64,000 nt of DNA from NCBI GenBank assembly GCA_038380795.1, contig CM076275.1, positions 5,272,501-5,336,500 on the forward strand, in the 5' to 3' direction. Both the position numbers and the translations under genes were made by a program. Shown here piece by piece: positions 39,001 to 44,778 of the stretch. Position 1 is the first letter of the stretch; the number at the start of each line of letters is the position of its first letter. Source of the stretch: Pyrocephalus nanus. Taxonomy: Eukaryota; Chordata; Aves; Passeriformes; Tyrannidae. The notes below the pieces were generated by a model, which had not been told where the DNA came from, did not search any database, and saw nothing but the letters and a program-made list of their open reading frames with translations.

Positions 39001-41799
39001 ACTGTTGAGGGCTGGGAGGCACTGTGGGGTGTTGTCGTTTACATCCTCCAGAGTCACAACCAGGTCCGTAATGGAGAACAGCTGGTAGCCTGTTTTGGGC
39101 TGGTCCCTTGCTTCTATTTTCAGCACATAGTAGGGCCACAATTCTCTGTCCAGAGCACCTGTAACCATCACTTCTCCGGTGACACTGTTAATGGCAAACT
39201 TGTCAGTGGGGGTTAGGAGAGAATATTTTATTCTCCCATTGTCATCTGTATCAGCATCTTCTGCTTTCAGTTGAGCTATTGTTGTCCCTGTTGCTACATG
39301 TTCTGGTATTGCCACCCAGTAGGCACCTTGTGGGAATTTAGGAGTGTTATCATTGGTATCCAACACATTCACAGCCAAGAGTTTCCAAGACGATTTTTGT
39401 GGCGTGCCGAGGTCGTACACAGTAATGTTAAGAATGTAGAAGCTGGTTCGCTCATGATCTAGAGGAGAAAGGACTTGAAGGAGACCCAGTTCCAAGTCAA
39501 TGGTAAAGCAACTGTCATCATTTCCATCTGAGATCACATAGACCAGTTTTCCATTAAAACCAGTGTCAGGATCAATAGCTGAAAGGTCAGCAATAGTTGA
39601 GTTGACGGGAACAGTCTCTACGATATCAATAGATCGTGGAAAGCCGTCATCAAACTTAGGAGCATTATGGTTTATAAGGTGCAAGTTCAGAGATGTTTCA
39701 TCATCCTGCCCATGGCCTTGAGACTGAGACTCGATGGAGTGTATGATGGTTTCTGTCAGTTGTTTCAAGACTCCCGTTTCCTCACACTGCATTTTGACAG
39801 GGAGACCTTGGCCAACCACAGTGATGTTTACAGATGTTGGCAAAGCATAGTTCTCTCCATCTGTTGCAGTTATTTTCAAAGAGTAGAAAAGTGGCTGTTC
39901 AGAAGGAAGATCTCGCAGAGATATTCTAAGGGATATTACTCCAGAGACTGGATTCAGTTCAAAATGCTGTAACTCGTTGCCAGACTTGATTTCGTATTTG
40001 ATATGCTGCAGCTCGTCACTGTCGATTGCAGAGACCGTGGCCACAGGGCTCCCAACAGGAAAGTCCCGTGGGATGGTGCCACTGCAGCTTGCCTTCTCAA
40101 ACACAGGAGCATTGTCATTGACATTGCTCAGCATGAGGGAGACATACACTTCTGTTTCATGGCGGAAGGGTGAGCCCCAGTCTGATGCCCACACCCTCAG
40201 GTGATACCACCTCTGCATCAACTCATAGTCCATTGACTTGGTGGTGGAAATGATGCCCAAATAGGGGTCAATGACAAAGGGAACTGATTTCTGGTTGGCT
40301 ATGCTGTAGGTGACAAAGCCATTGTCTCCTTCATCTTCATCTGTAGCCCTCACTGTTAAGACACTGGTACCAGGAGGAACATTTTCATCGAAGGCCCCAC
40401 GGTACGAAGACTGAGTAAAACTTGGAGCGTGATTGTTGCAGTCAGTGATGTCAATGATAACAGTCGTGGAGGTGTGACTGTTAATGGTTGTAACTTCAAG
40501 TTCAAAATGAGACTGCTCATGGAAGTCCATTGCTCTGGCTGTAGTTATCAGTCCAGTGTGAGGATTGATTTTAAAGCTTGTGCTGTCAGAAGTGGGTCTC
40601 AAAATATATTTGAGGTTTGGGAAGACTGGTGTGACCTTCACCATAACAACTTGGCTTCCAGCTGGGGAAAATTCACTAAGCTGGACCCGGTACACTTCTT
40701 TCTCAAACCTGGCAGAAACATACTTGGAAGGAGGTATGTGGACAACTCTAACAGGAGAGAACAGTGGTGGCTTGCCCTTGTCCTTGGCTTGCAGACTGAG
40801 GTTGAAACCAAACGGGTAAAGCAGCCAGTTGATCTCTTTGTTTGACACAATGATGAACTCAGTGCTCCCAACGTAGGATTTGATGGCTTTGAAATGTCTT
40901 CCCGGATCCCCATCCACAAGGTCAACTGAATCAATCCCTGCTTCCGAGTCACTACTTTCTACAGACAGAGTTGCATAGATAAAGTCTTCATCTGAGTCGG
41001 GCGATGTCACCTTCACCGAGGAGATAGAGGGCGGTTTCCTGGCAGATGGCTCCACCTGGATCATGAGACTAGCCAAGTTCCCAAAGCCATTCCCCTCCAT
41101 GATCTTTCTCATTCTGTCCACAGCCAAAACCTGCAGGTGATGCCTGCCTCGATGGGTGCTGTTCAGCCTACCTGTGATCATAACTGCCCCTGTGGTGGGG
41201 TGGACGGTGAAGAGGTTGGACTTGGTGTTCAGGGAGTAGTAGAACTCAGCATTCTGGCCAGCATCAGCATCAGTGGCACTGAGTCTGCTGACCACTGTTT
41301 TTAGAGGAGTGTCTTCTCTGATGGAGACTTTGTAGGAGGGGGGTGAAAAGAGAGGTTTCAAGTCATTTCTGTCCAGAATGTGGATCAAGACTTTGGCCCA
41401 GGCTTCATAGGCAAAGGTGCTCTCTGTGGCCTTGATTATTAGCATATAACTGTCCTTGACCTCACGGTTTAAAAGTGCTGTGTTGCTGCTCCTGGTTCTT
41501 ATTCTCAGGAAGCAGAAATCCCCGATCACATGCTCCTCTGTTTTAAACAGACCAGAGTTGTCTCCAGAGGCTATTCTGTACCTGATGTCCCACTCAGGGA
41601 CTGTCTTGTAAATACCCATTTTGACGTAGCTCTCCACGTAGGTCTTGGGGGCTGAGTTCTCGTAGATGGTGGCATTGTAGAAGAAGTGGGTGAAGTGCAG
41701 AGGGGAAGTGCTGCCCTTCTCACAGCTCGCCCTGCGGACCACACAGTGCATCAGGAAAACAGCAAAACTCAGGAAGTGCCTCCTGATAGTGACTTCCAT
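1..41799 (-). CDS. FAT2: FAT2, protocadherin Fat 2 (23 coding exons, last one cut by window edge)
   Basis: Giant atypical cadherin, a single-pass plasma-membrane protein working at cell-cell contacts; in mammals it is linked to epithelial migration and cerebellar granule cells (family knowledge). Joining exons 41799-38535, 38073-37759, 32232-32171, 31364-31053, 30408-30198, 27778-27639, 25983-25708, 25280-25070, 24096-20044, 17766-17570, 16925-16772, 16026-15793, 15008-14619, 13290-13076, 12481-12344, 11603-11460, 11220-11023, 9943-9136, 8363-8218, 5711-5270, 2854-2701, 1451-859 and 64-1 gives 12,722 coding bases, about 4,240 residues, with no stop or phase clash. Order seen: signal peptide, about 34 cadherin repeats (to about residue 3620), laminin-G (about 3782-3940), three EGF-like domains (3953-3985, 3992-4023, 4030-4061), one membrane helix (4082-4102) and a cytoplasmic tail. 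FAT2 rather than FAT1 or FAT3 is chosen because residue matches to remembered human FAT2 run through every exon and because there are only 2-3 EGF modules. The C-terminus lies outside the window. Confidence 0.97.
65..858 (-). other. FAT2 intron 23
   Basis: 794 bases. Non-coding, no repeat recognised. The branch and pyrimidine region before exon 24 is T-rich with an interspersed AAAA. The ORFs seen on either strand here have no homology I recognise. Confidence 0.85.
859..1451 (-). CDS. FAT2: FAT2 exon 23: EGF-like 3, transmembrane helix, cytoplasmic tail
   Basis: Acceptor CCCGCAG|GTGCGA at 1452, donor ATGG|GTCAGT at 859, 593 bases, phase 2 to 1. It completes EGF 2 with Cys 4023, then a full six-cysteine EGF 3 (Cys 4030, 4035, 4041, 4050, 4052, 4061). 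A short stalk is followed by a hydrophobic helix [19 protein letters not shown] (about 4082-4102) closed by the stop-transfer RKRYRHR. The tail has [43 protein letters not shown] and ends [10 protein letters not shown]. These tail motifs match FAT2. The donor is unusual (C at +3), and read-through gives Gly-Gln-stop at once. Third positions are very GC-rich, which creates long spurious frames on the plus strand. Residues 4022-4220. Confidence 0.96.
1452..2700 (-). other. FAT2 intron 22
   Basis: 1,249 bases, non-coding. Contains a run of 24 T at 2091-2114 on the plus strand (A on the transcript strand). Nothing else recognised. Confidence 0.85.
2091..2114. repeat. Homopolymer T24
   Basis: Uninterrupted run of 24 T in intron 22. 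It may be the tail of a decayed retroposed sequence or simple slippage. No element body is recognisable beside it. Confidence 0.9.
2701..2854 (-). CDS. FAT2: FAT2 exon 22: end of EGF-like 1 and EGF-like 2
   Basis: Acceptor CTCCAG|GTTACA, donor GAGAG|GTAAGG, 154 bases, phase 1 to 2, the only phase-2 junction in the gene. Encodes [14 protein letters not shown] (end of EGF 1, Cys 3985) and EGF 2 from Cys 3992 ([26 protein letters not shown]), whose last Cys (4023) lies in exon 23. Residues 3971-4022. Confidence 0.95.
2855..5269 (-). other. FAT2 intron 21
   Basis: 2,415 bases, non-coding and moderately GC-rich. Several chance ORFs but no splice-bounded coding segment or known repeat. Confidence 0.8.
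5270..5711 (-). CDS. FAT2: FAT2 exon 21: rest of laminin-G and start of EGF-like 1
   Basis: Acceptor TTTGCAG|ATGGTT, donor GGTGGAG|GTACGT, 442 bases, phase 0 to 1. Encodes [69 protein letters not shown] and KQCC, then EGF cysteines at 3953, 3958 and 3964. The DGEWH and GGLR...GFRGCL motifs are laminin-G hallmarks. Residues 3824-3971. Confidence 0.96.
5712..8217 (-). other. FAT2 intron 20
   Basis: 2,506 bases, non-coding and AT-richer than its neighbours. A run of nine to ten T at about 8171-8180 forms part of the region near the exon 20 donor. No element recognised. Confidence 0.8.
8218..8363 (-). CDS. FAT2: FAT2 exon 20: start of laminin-G domain
   Basis: Acceptor TTTCAG|GAACAG, donor TTGGAG|GTGGGT, 146 bases, phase 1 to 0. 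Encodes [37 protein letters not shown] and NGTDHATLE. Residues 3775-3823. The first strands of a laminin-G fold can be recognised. It has diverged more from human than the cadherin exons. Confidence 0.93.
8364..9135 (-). other. FAT2 intron 19
   Basis: 772 bases, non-coding, nothing recognised. Confidence 0.85.
9136..9943 (-). CDS. FAT2: FAT2 exon 19: last cadherin repeat and linker to laminin-G
   Basis: Acceptor TGCCAG|GTCTCC, donor GCAACG|GTGAGC, 808 bases, phase 0 to 1. Encodes [98 protein letters not shown], then a cysteine-bearing stretch [33 protein letters not shown] and CNG. Residues 3506-3775. After the last calcium-type repeat comes the membrane-proximal module typical of FAT proteins. 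GC-rich third positions. Confidence 0.97.
9944..11022 (-). other. FAT2 intron 18
   Basis: 1,079 bases, non-coding. An AT-rich core at about 10430-10700; no repeat family recognised. Confidence 0.85.
11023..11220 (-). CDS. FAT2: FAT2 exon 18: cadherin repeat 33
   Basis: Acceptor ATTTCAG|GAGAAT, donor GTCCAG|GTAGAG, 198 bases, phase 0 to 0. Encodes [36 protein letters not shown] and ends QYLLQVQ. Residues 3440-3505. Confidence 0.95.
11460..11603 (-). CDS. FAT2: FAT2 exon 17: end of cadherin repeat 32, start of 33
   Basis: Acceptor CCTCCAG|ATCCCC, donor GTGCAG|GTAAGC, 144 bases, phase 0 to 0. Encodes [36 protein letters not shown] and VVVQ. Residues 3392-3439. The upstream pyrimidine tract is short and mixed. 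Confidence 0.94.
11604..12343 (-). other. FAT2 intron 16
   Basis: 740 bases, non-coding. Contains the CR1-like 3' end described at 12061-12143. Intron 17 next to it (11221-11459) is only 239 bases. Confidence 0.85.
12061..12143 (+). mobile_element. CR1 LINE 3'-end fragment
   Basis: The sequence GGCAGGGGGGTTGGAACTAG followed by ATGATCTTTAAGGTCCCTTC and GAACCCAAACCATTCT is the familiar 3' terminus of chicken-repeat-1 elements, remembered as ggttggaactagatgatctttaaggtcccttccaacccaaaccattctatg. It is 5'-truncated, as most CR1 copies are, and lies antisense to FAT2. It points to a bird or other reptile. Confidence 0.85.
12344..12481 (-). CDS. FAT2: FAT2 exon 16: cadherin repeat 32
   Basis: Acceptor CTAACAG|GTGTCA, donor GAGGAG|GTGAGT, 138 bases, phase 0 to 0. 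Encodes [31 protein letters not shown] and ends IAKHLDREE. Residues 3346-3391. No long ORF marks it, but both splice sites and the match to human FAT2 are clear. Confidence 0.94.
12482..13075 (-). other. FAT2 intron 15
   Basis: 594 bases, non-coding, nothing recognised. Confidence 0.85.
13076..13290 (-). CDS. FAT2: FAT2 exon 15: end of cadherin repeat 31, start of 32
   Basis: Acceptor AATGCAG|GTGCCT, donor CTCACG|GTATGG, 215 bases, phase 1 to 0. Encodes [37 protein letters not shown] and [12 protein letters not shown]. Residues 3274-3345. The donor GTATGG is weaker than its neighbours. Confidence 0.95.
13291..14618 (-). other. FAT2 intron 14
   Basis: 1,328 bases, non-coding, nothing recognised beyond short A and T runs. 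Confidence 0.85.
14619..15008 (-). CDS. FAT2: FAT2 exon 14: end of cadherin repeat 30, start of 31
   Basis: Acceptor CTTCCAG|GTCTCA, donor AACACAG|GTAAAA, 390 bases, phase 1 to 1. Encodes [52 protein letters not shown] and ends [10 protein letters not shown]. Residues 3144-3274. The boundary is the degenerate [11 protein letters not shown], matching VVGLEDYLPVF in human from memory. Confidence 0.96.
15009..15792 (-). other. FAT2 intron 13
   Basis: 784 bases, non-coding, nothing recognised. Confidence 0.85.
15793..16026 (-). CDS. FAT2: FAT2 exon 13: end of cadherin repeat 29, start of 30
   Basis: Acceptor CACCAG|GGGAGC, donor GATGAGG|GTGAGT, 234 bases, phase 1 to 1. Encodes [53 protein letters not shown] and AARDLDEG. 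Residues 3066-3144. GC-rich third positions. Confidence 0.96.
16027..16771 (-). other. FAT2 intron 12
   Basis: 745 bases, non-coding, nothing recognised. Confidence 0.85.
16772..16925 (-). CDS. FAT2: FAT2 exon 12: cadherin repeat 29, first half
   Basis: Acceptor TGTCAG|GTGCTC, donor CACACAG|GTGAGA, 154 bases, phase 0 to 1. Encodes [38 protein letters not shown] and FRLGPHTG. Residues 3015-3066. Very close to human FAT2. Confidence 0.95.
16926..17569 (-). other. FAT2 intron 11
   Basis: 644 bases, non-coding, nothing recognised. Confidence 0.85.
17570..17766 (-). CDS. FAT2: FAT2 exon 11: cadherin repeat 28
   Basis: Acceptor CTTCTAG|AAGGAG, donor GGCCAG|GTAAGA, 197 bases, phase 1 to 0. Encodes [35 protein letters not shown] and [16 protein letters not shown]. 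Residues 2949-3014. The first Glu is completed by the G left over from exon 10. Confidence 0.95.
17767..20043 (-). other. FAT2 intron 10
   Basis: 2,277 bases, non-coding. Contains a short CR1-like 3' end (17881-17932). An AT-rich stretch at about 18880-19980 lies directly downstream of the exon 10 donor. Confidence 0.85.
17881..17932 (+). mobile_element. Short CR1 LINE 3'-end fragment
   Basis: GGACTTTGATGACCTTAGAG followed by GTCTTTTCCAACCTAAATGA and TTCGATGGTTCT matches the 3' end of another CR1 subfamily as I remember it (gatgatcttagaggtcttttccaacctaaatgattctatg). It is shorter and more decayed than the copy at 12 kb. Confidence 0.75.
20044..24096 (-). CDS. FAT2: FAT2 exon 10: giant exon, cadherin repeats 15-28
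   Basis: The acceptor CTTGCAG|GTAATG at 24097 and donor ATAACTG|GTGAGT at 20044 define a 4,053-base exon, phase 1 to 1, residues 1598-2949. The ATG at 23827 is internal, not the start: the frame is open and homologous from [14 protein letters not shown] at the acceptor. Thirteen repeat boundaries are visible, among them [77 protein letters not shown] and [11 protein letters not shown]. Degenerate linkers ([50 protein letters not shown]) alternate with them and are also conserved in human. Codon use here is more AT-rich than in exons 19-23. FAT1 and FAT3 have an equally large exon at this place (family knowledge). Confidence 0.97.
24097..25069 (-). other. FAT2 intron 9
   Basis: 973 bases, non-coding. 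T12 run at 24819-24830. Nothing else recognised. Confidence 0.85.
25070..25280 (-). CDS. FAT2: FAT2 exon 9: end of cadherin repeat 14, start of 15
   Basis: Acceptor CATTCAG|GTGCGA, donor AGGCAG|GTGAGA, 211 bases, phase 0 to 1. Encodes [19 protein letters not shown], the linker SCNLHPPQF and [20 protein letters not shown]. Residues 1528-1598. Same length and phase pattern as exon 6. Confidence 0.96.
25281..25707 (-). other. FAT2 intron 8
   Basis: 427 bases, non-coding, nothing recognised. Confidence 0.85.
25708..25983 (-). CDS. FAT2: FAT2 exon 8: end of cadherin repeat 13, most of 14
   Basis: Acceptor CACACAG|GCG, donor GTGATG|GTGAGT, 276 bases, phase 0 to 0. Encodes [59 protein letters not shown] and ends HTLTVM. 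Residues 1436-1527. Confidence 0.96.
25984..27638 (-). other. FAT2 intron 7
   Basis: 1,655 bases, non-coding, nothing recognised. Confidence 0.85.
27639..27778 (-). CDS. FAT2: FAT2 exon 7: cadherin repeat 13
   Basis: Acceptor TCCCAG|GTGGTG, donor ACCCAG|GTAATG, 140 bases, phase 1 to 0. Encodes [14 protein letters not shown], then [20 protein letters not shown] and ends STIKTQ. Residues 1389-1435. It has no start codon of its own and was found by extending the frame between splice sites. Confidence 0.95.
27779..30197 (-). other. FAT2 intron 6
   Basis: 2,419 bases, non-coding. A plus-strand frame of 234 codons at 28360-29064 is open but low-complexity in places and unlike any protein I know; I treat it as chance. 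Confidence 0.8.
30198..30408 (-). CDS. FAT2: FAT2 exon 6: end of cadherin repeat 12, start of 13
   Basis: Acceptor CCGGCAG|GTCAAG, donor ATCACGG|GTGAGA, 211 bases, phase 0 to 1. Starts [17 protein letters not shown], has a non-canonical linker [16 protein letters not shown] in place of DxNDN, then [16 protein letters not shown], which is nearly identical to human FAT2, and ends WFNITG. Residues 1319-1389. Confidence 0.96.
30409..31052 (-). other. FAT2 intron 5 with long purine tract on the transcript
   Basis: 644 bases. From about 30941 to 31052 the plus strand is almost pure pyrimidine, so the transcript begins the intron with GTGAGAGGGGAGGGAAACAG and about 90 more mostly purine bases with repeated GGG. 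G-triplets just after a donor often act as intronic splicing enhancers (established knowledge); that role here is inferred. Confidence 0.75.
31053..31364 (-). CDS. FAT2: FAT2 exon 5: end of cadherin repeat 11, most of 12
   Basis: Acceptor TGACAG|GTGGCT, donor CTCACG|GTGAGA, 312 bases, phase 0 to 0. Encodes [18 protein letters not shown], the boundary [13 protein letters not shown], and an acidic run EEEEE before [10 protein letters not shown]; ends EYNILT. Residues 1215-1318. The Glu run comes from a short GAG repeat and is more acidic than in the human protein as I remember it. Confidence 0.96.
31365..32170 (-). other. FAT2 intron 4
   Basis: 806 bases, non-coding. Contains the 23-base tandem duplication at 31697-31742. 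Confidence 0.85.
31697..31742. repeat. 23-base perfect tandem duplication
   Basis: Two head-to-tail identical copies of a 23-base unit beginning AGAGAAATGTATTATCC, at 31697-31719 and 31720-31742, inside intron 4. The perfect identity suggests a recent event. Confidence 0.92.
32171..32232 (-). CDS. FAT2: FAT2 exon 4: 62-base micro-exon in cadherin repeat 11
   Basis: Too short for an ORF search, but both splice sites are clear: TTGGCAG|GTCTG and CTAGAG|GTGGGT. It encodes [20 protein letters not shown], residues 1194-1214, and links the TG phase-1 site of exon 3 to the phase-0 start of exon 5. Introns of 5.5 kb and 0.8 kb flank it. The LDRE motif and the match to human FAT2 make it certain. Confidence 0.95.
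32233..37758 (-). other. FAT2 intron 3
   Basis: 5,526 bases, the second-largest intron here. No splice-bounded coding segment, RNA gene or repeat family recognised. Many short ORFs on both strands, none with recognisable similarity. Confidence 0.8.
37759..38073 (-). CDS. FAT2: FAT2 exon 3: end of cadherin repeat 10, start of 11
   Basis: Acceptor TCCTAG|GC, donor ATTACAG|GTAAGA, 315 bases, phase 1 to phase 1. Starts [18 protein letters not shown], completing the TG...LDRE strand begun in exon 2, passes through [13 protein letters not shown] and ends LFTINLITG. Encodes residues 1089-1194. Close to remembered human FAT2 throughout. Confidence 0.95.
38074..38534 (-). other. FAT2 intron 2
   Basis: 461 bases between the large first coding exon and exon 3, non-coding, nothing recognised. 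Confidence 0.85.
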
Positions 41800-41820
41800 G
41801 GTGCGGTGCCTCCTTGAGTC
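38535..41820 (-). CDS. FAT2: FAT2 exon 2: start codon, signal peptide, cadherin repeats 1-9 and start of 10
   Basis: The acceptor follows a pyrimidine tract and ends CCTGCAG at 41821; the exon starts at 41820 with 21 bases of 5' UTR. The ATG at 41799-41797 sits in a strong context (A at -3, G at +4). Residues 1 to about 26 form a signal peptide with a basic start, a hydrophobic core [13 protein letters not shown] and then RRASC. Repeat boundaries are visible at [57 protein letters not shown] and [13 protein letters not shown]. Several early boundaries lack a full DxNDN motif, as in human FAT2, suggesting calcium-poor linkers. An acidic, histidine-rich spacer ([12 protein letters not shown]) lies before INHNAPKF. 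The donor is ACACAG|GTAATG, phase 1 inside the Gly of the DTG motif. Encodes residues 1-1089. The whole 3.3 kb is uninterrupted. Confidence 0.97.
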
Positions 41821-43316
41821 CTGCAGGTGTCAAAGGAAGAACATTGGTTATTTTCATTAAGGCCAGTGTGTTAGAGAAAAAGCCTCCATGGGCTCAGCCT
41901 CACCTCCATGCTCTCTCTACCCCAGCCTTTGTTGATGTGATTGTTATCTCAGCTCTTCTCCCCTCTGTCCCAGTGAGAGGCCTGTCCTCCCACACCCCCA
42001 TGCTGGCTCAGATCTGTTCGCTTTCTCTGCTTCAGTTTCTGTCCTTGTAGAGGGCAAGATGTAAAAAGTCATGCAAGATTCTCTGATCAGGCTGACTTCC
42101 TGTTCTGTGAACAATCTCGCCCTCCCTTCATTCTGCCTTCTCCCTACTCAAAGAGCATATTTGAACTCTCCACCCCCAGTCCAAACTTGATCTTGTTTTG
42201 TTACTCCCTCCTCCCTTCTCCATCTTGACTTCTCTCTCCACACAAATTCTTGCAAAGTCTTTTCAAGAGTCAATATACAAACTGATTTTCTCTCCCTGTG
42301 CTACAGAATCTGTTGTCCTTCCCCAGCAGCGATGCCCTGCTCTGCTGTACAAATCCCTTCTGAACAGGCAGCTCCACAGTGTGGCCTTTCCAACAGCTTC
42401 AGCTCAGGTTCCAGTCGTGTCTCAGTTACCACAAAGCTCTTCTAATTCATGGGTCTGACCCTGTTGACTCCTCTGTGTTGACTGAAAGCGCAGGTTTCCA
42501 GCAAGACACTTTGACCATGTCACCCTCAGCCACTGAGTAATCTCCCTGATTTCCTCCCTTCTCCTGGCAAAGCCCCAGGGTCAGGATTCCTGCGGAGGAT
42601 CTGCCATCCATGACCACCCGCCATCAACTTCCTTCTCTAGCGACTCCTCAGCATTTGTGGCTCCATGATTTATCTCTGTGAACGAGGTGTATCAAAGAGG
42701 GAACCGGGGAGCACATGTGTGATTAACAGGGATGTAACTTTATTAGTGAGCTTTGCGGAGCTTGTTAAAGGATCAAGGCCTGTTCTTTTCAAAAGCTAAG
42801 TGCGTGCTGCTGTGTGTGCACTTAGGGGTTGAAACCAGGGATAAGCTAAATATAGGTGCATATATTTCCCCTAGATATCCCTAGGAGATCTTTATCTAGA
42901 ACTGTTTCTTCCTGTTTTAAATTTAAATTATATATCAAGTACCTGCCAGTCATTTGGCACATTCCTAACTTAAACAGGGAAGACTTGTTTTTCCAGACAC
43001 TTTTTCAAGACTCATCTCTTTAAGAGCCAGAACTAGTTCAATTTATAAGTCAAGTTGAATGTTAGGAACAAATTGTCAGAGTCCAACTAACAATGTGTGT
43101 CATATTCTCTTACTGAGATATCTAATTACTGATAAATACCAAGCTGTAAATGTCATACTTCCTTCAAATCCTTTTCTCCTTGGTCCACTGACGCCAACCA
43201 TCCAGAAATCTCCCTGCTTTGGTCATTCCTATTTGAAACAAATGGTCTGAAGCTGAAGTGAAACTACAAGGATTTGTAGAGAAATCAGTATAATTCAGTT
43301 TTGACAAAATTCAGAC

Positions 43317-43332
43317 TTTTTTTTTTTTTTTT
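43317..43332. repeat. Homopolymer T16
   Basis: Sixteen consecutive T in inferred intron 1, with no attached element body visible. Confidence 0.9.
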
Positions 43333-44762
43333 ATGACATCATTTCACTTCTAGGAAATACAACACAGTCCCAAATGCACCTCAAATGAACGAAAATCTTG
43401 GAGGGCAGGGATAGGTGACCCAGAAAGGCATGTGGTTCCTTCTGAGAAGCTGAAAACCATGTTCTTAAAAGCTCTGCTTGTTGCTTGTTACTTAACAGCG
43501 CTTCAGAGTTCTGCAGCGTGTAGGGACTTGCCTAGAGCTGCTCCCTTCCAACATTTTCAACTGCTGAACTTGGGAAGGAGATGCAGGAATGCTGGGTGCG
43601 CGCGTGTCTGCGAGGACTGTGGAGCAGGATAAGTCACAGACAATTCAGCATGGAACAAGAACAGCAGAATAAAACAGCAACAAAAAGCAATGATATTCCA
43701 TGAACAACAGACTTAATGAAGCTGATTGCTTTGTATCTGGGCTAATTGACTTTTTAATTGAATTGCACTGAAACGGCAATGTGAACTCATCTCTTATAAG
43801 ACATCAGAGAACCCACAAAGCAGAGACGTTATGAACTCCATAACCACAAGAAAAGCTGGAGCTAGAGCACATGTCTTCTTGGGCACCGGCAATTCAATAT
43901 GGGAGGATAACCTTGAGCAAGGAGTGGGTTTTCTGGCATTTAACAAGATGCAAACCTTCTTCAGAATCTCTCTTGGAATGTACTTAAACTCACTCTCCCC
44001 TGTTTATTTCCTAAGATCTAAGAAGGGCTGCACTTACATTGCTGTTTTTCCCTCTATGTGGAGGTATTAGCAGGATTTTACTCCTCTGTCCAGATAATTA
44101 TTTTGCAAAACCTGTTGTGACCTCATATTTCTGAGAGCTTTGCTCTCAATTACAAGCTGGGCTGAAAGCAATCAATGGCTTCAGCAGTTATTATGAGGGA
44201 TGGAGAGTGACTACGCAGCTGGGGCATGAGGCAGAAGCCTCATTTCCTCTGGAAATGATCCGAAACTTTGCAAGGCACAGTCAAAACTTAGGGAGAACTG
44301 TCTAGGAGGCATCACCATCAGCTTTTGAAGTCTAAGAGTTTCTCTTTGTGTCAGGACCATGCTCAAAGCCTGCACAATACCACGGAGAGTCTGTCATGTC
44401 CCCTGACAGACCTGCATGTGCTCTGGATGTCGTATTTCACCCCCTTTCATACTCCACGTGCACCTGCTTGGACAATTTCTATACCAACCAATATTGATGG
44501 GAAATCCTATCACTGAGCAGTGCCACACAAGCCCATATTTGTTGCCTCTTATTTCATCCTCTTGGAGAAGCTCAACAGAAAAGCAGGGGACAGTGCTGAG
44601 AATAGAGGGGAAATCTGGTTAACTGCTGCTGTGGCTCAGCTCCAGGGAAAGCTCCGCTGGGACTGACCCTGGAAAGTGACAGTAACGGATTAGCAGAAAC
44701 AAGGTGGGTTTCTATGACTTTTGCTCTGGGGGTGGGAAAGCTGCATATAGCATCAAAACAGC

Positions 44763-44778
44763 AAAAAAAAAAAAAAAA
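44763..44778. repeat. Homopolymer A16
   Basis: Sixteen consecutive A in inferred intron 1, with no attached element body visible. Confidence 0.9.

Noticed and set aside
1..41820. FAT1 or FAT3 instead of FAT2
   Set aside because: FAT1 and FAT3 have more EGF modules and different cytoplasmic tails. Motifs such as [23 protein letters not shown] before the next repeat, and the IKCTW/EEM tail match remembered FAT2.
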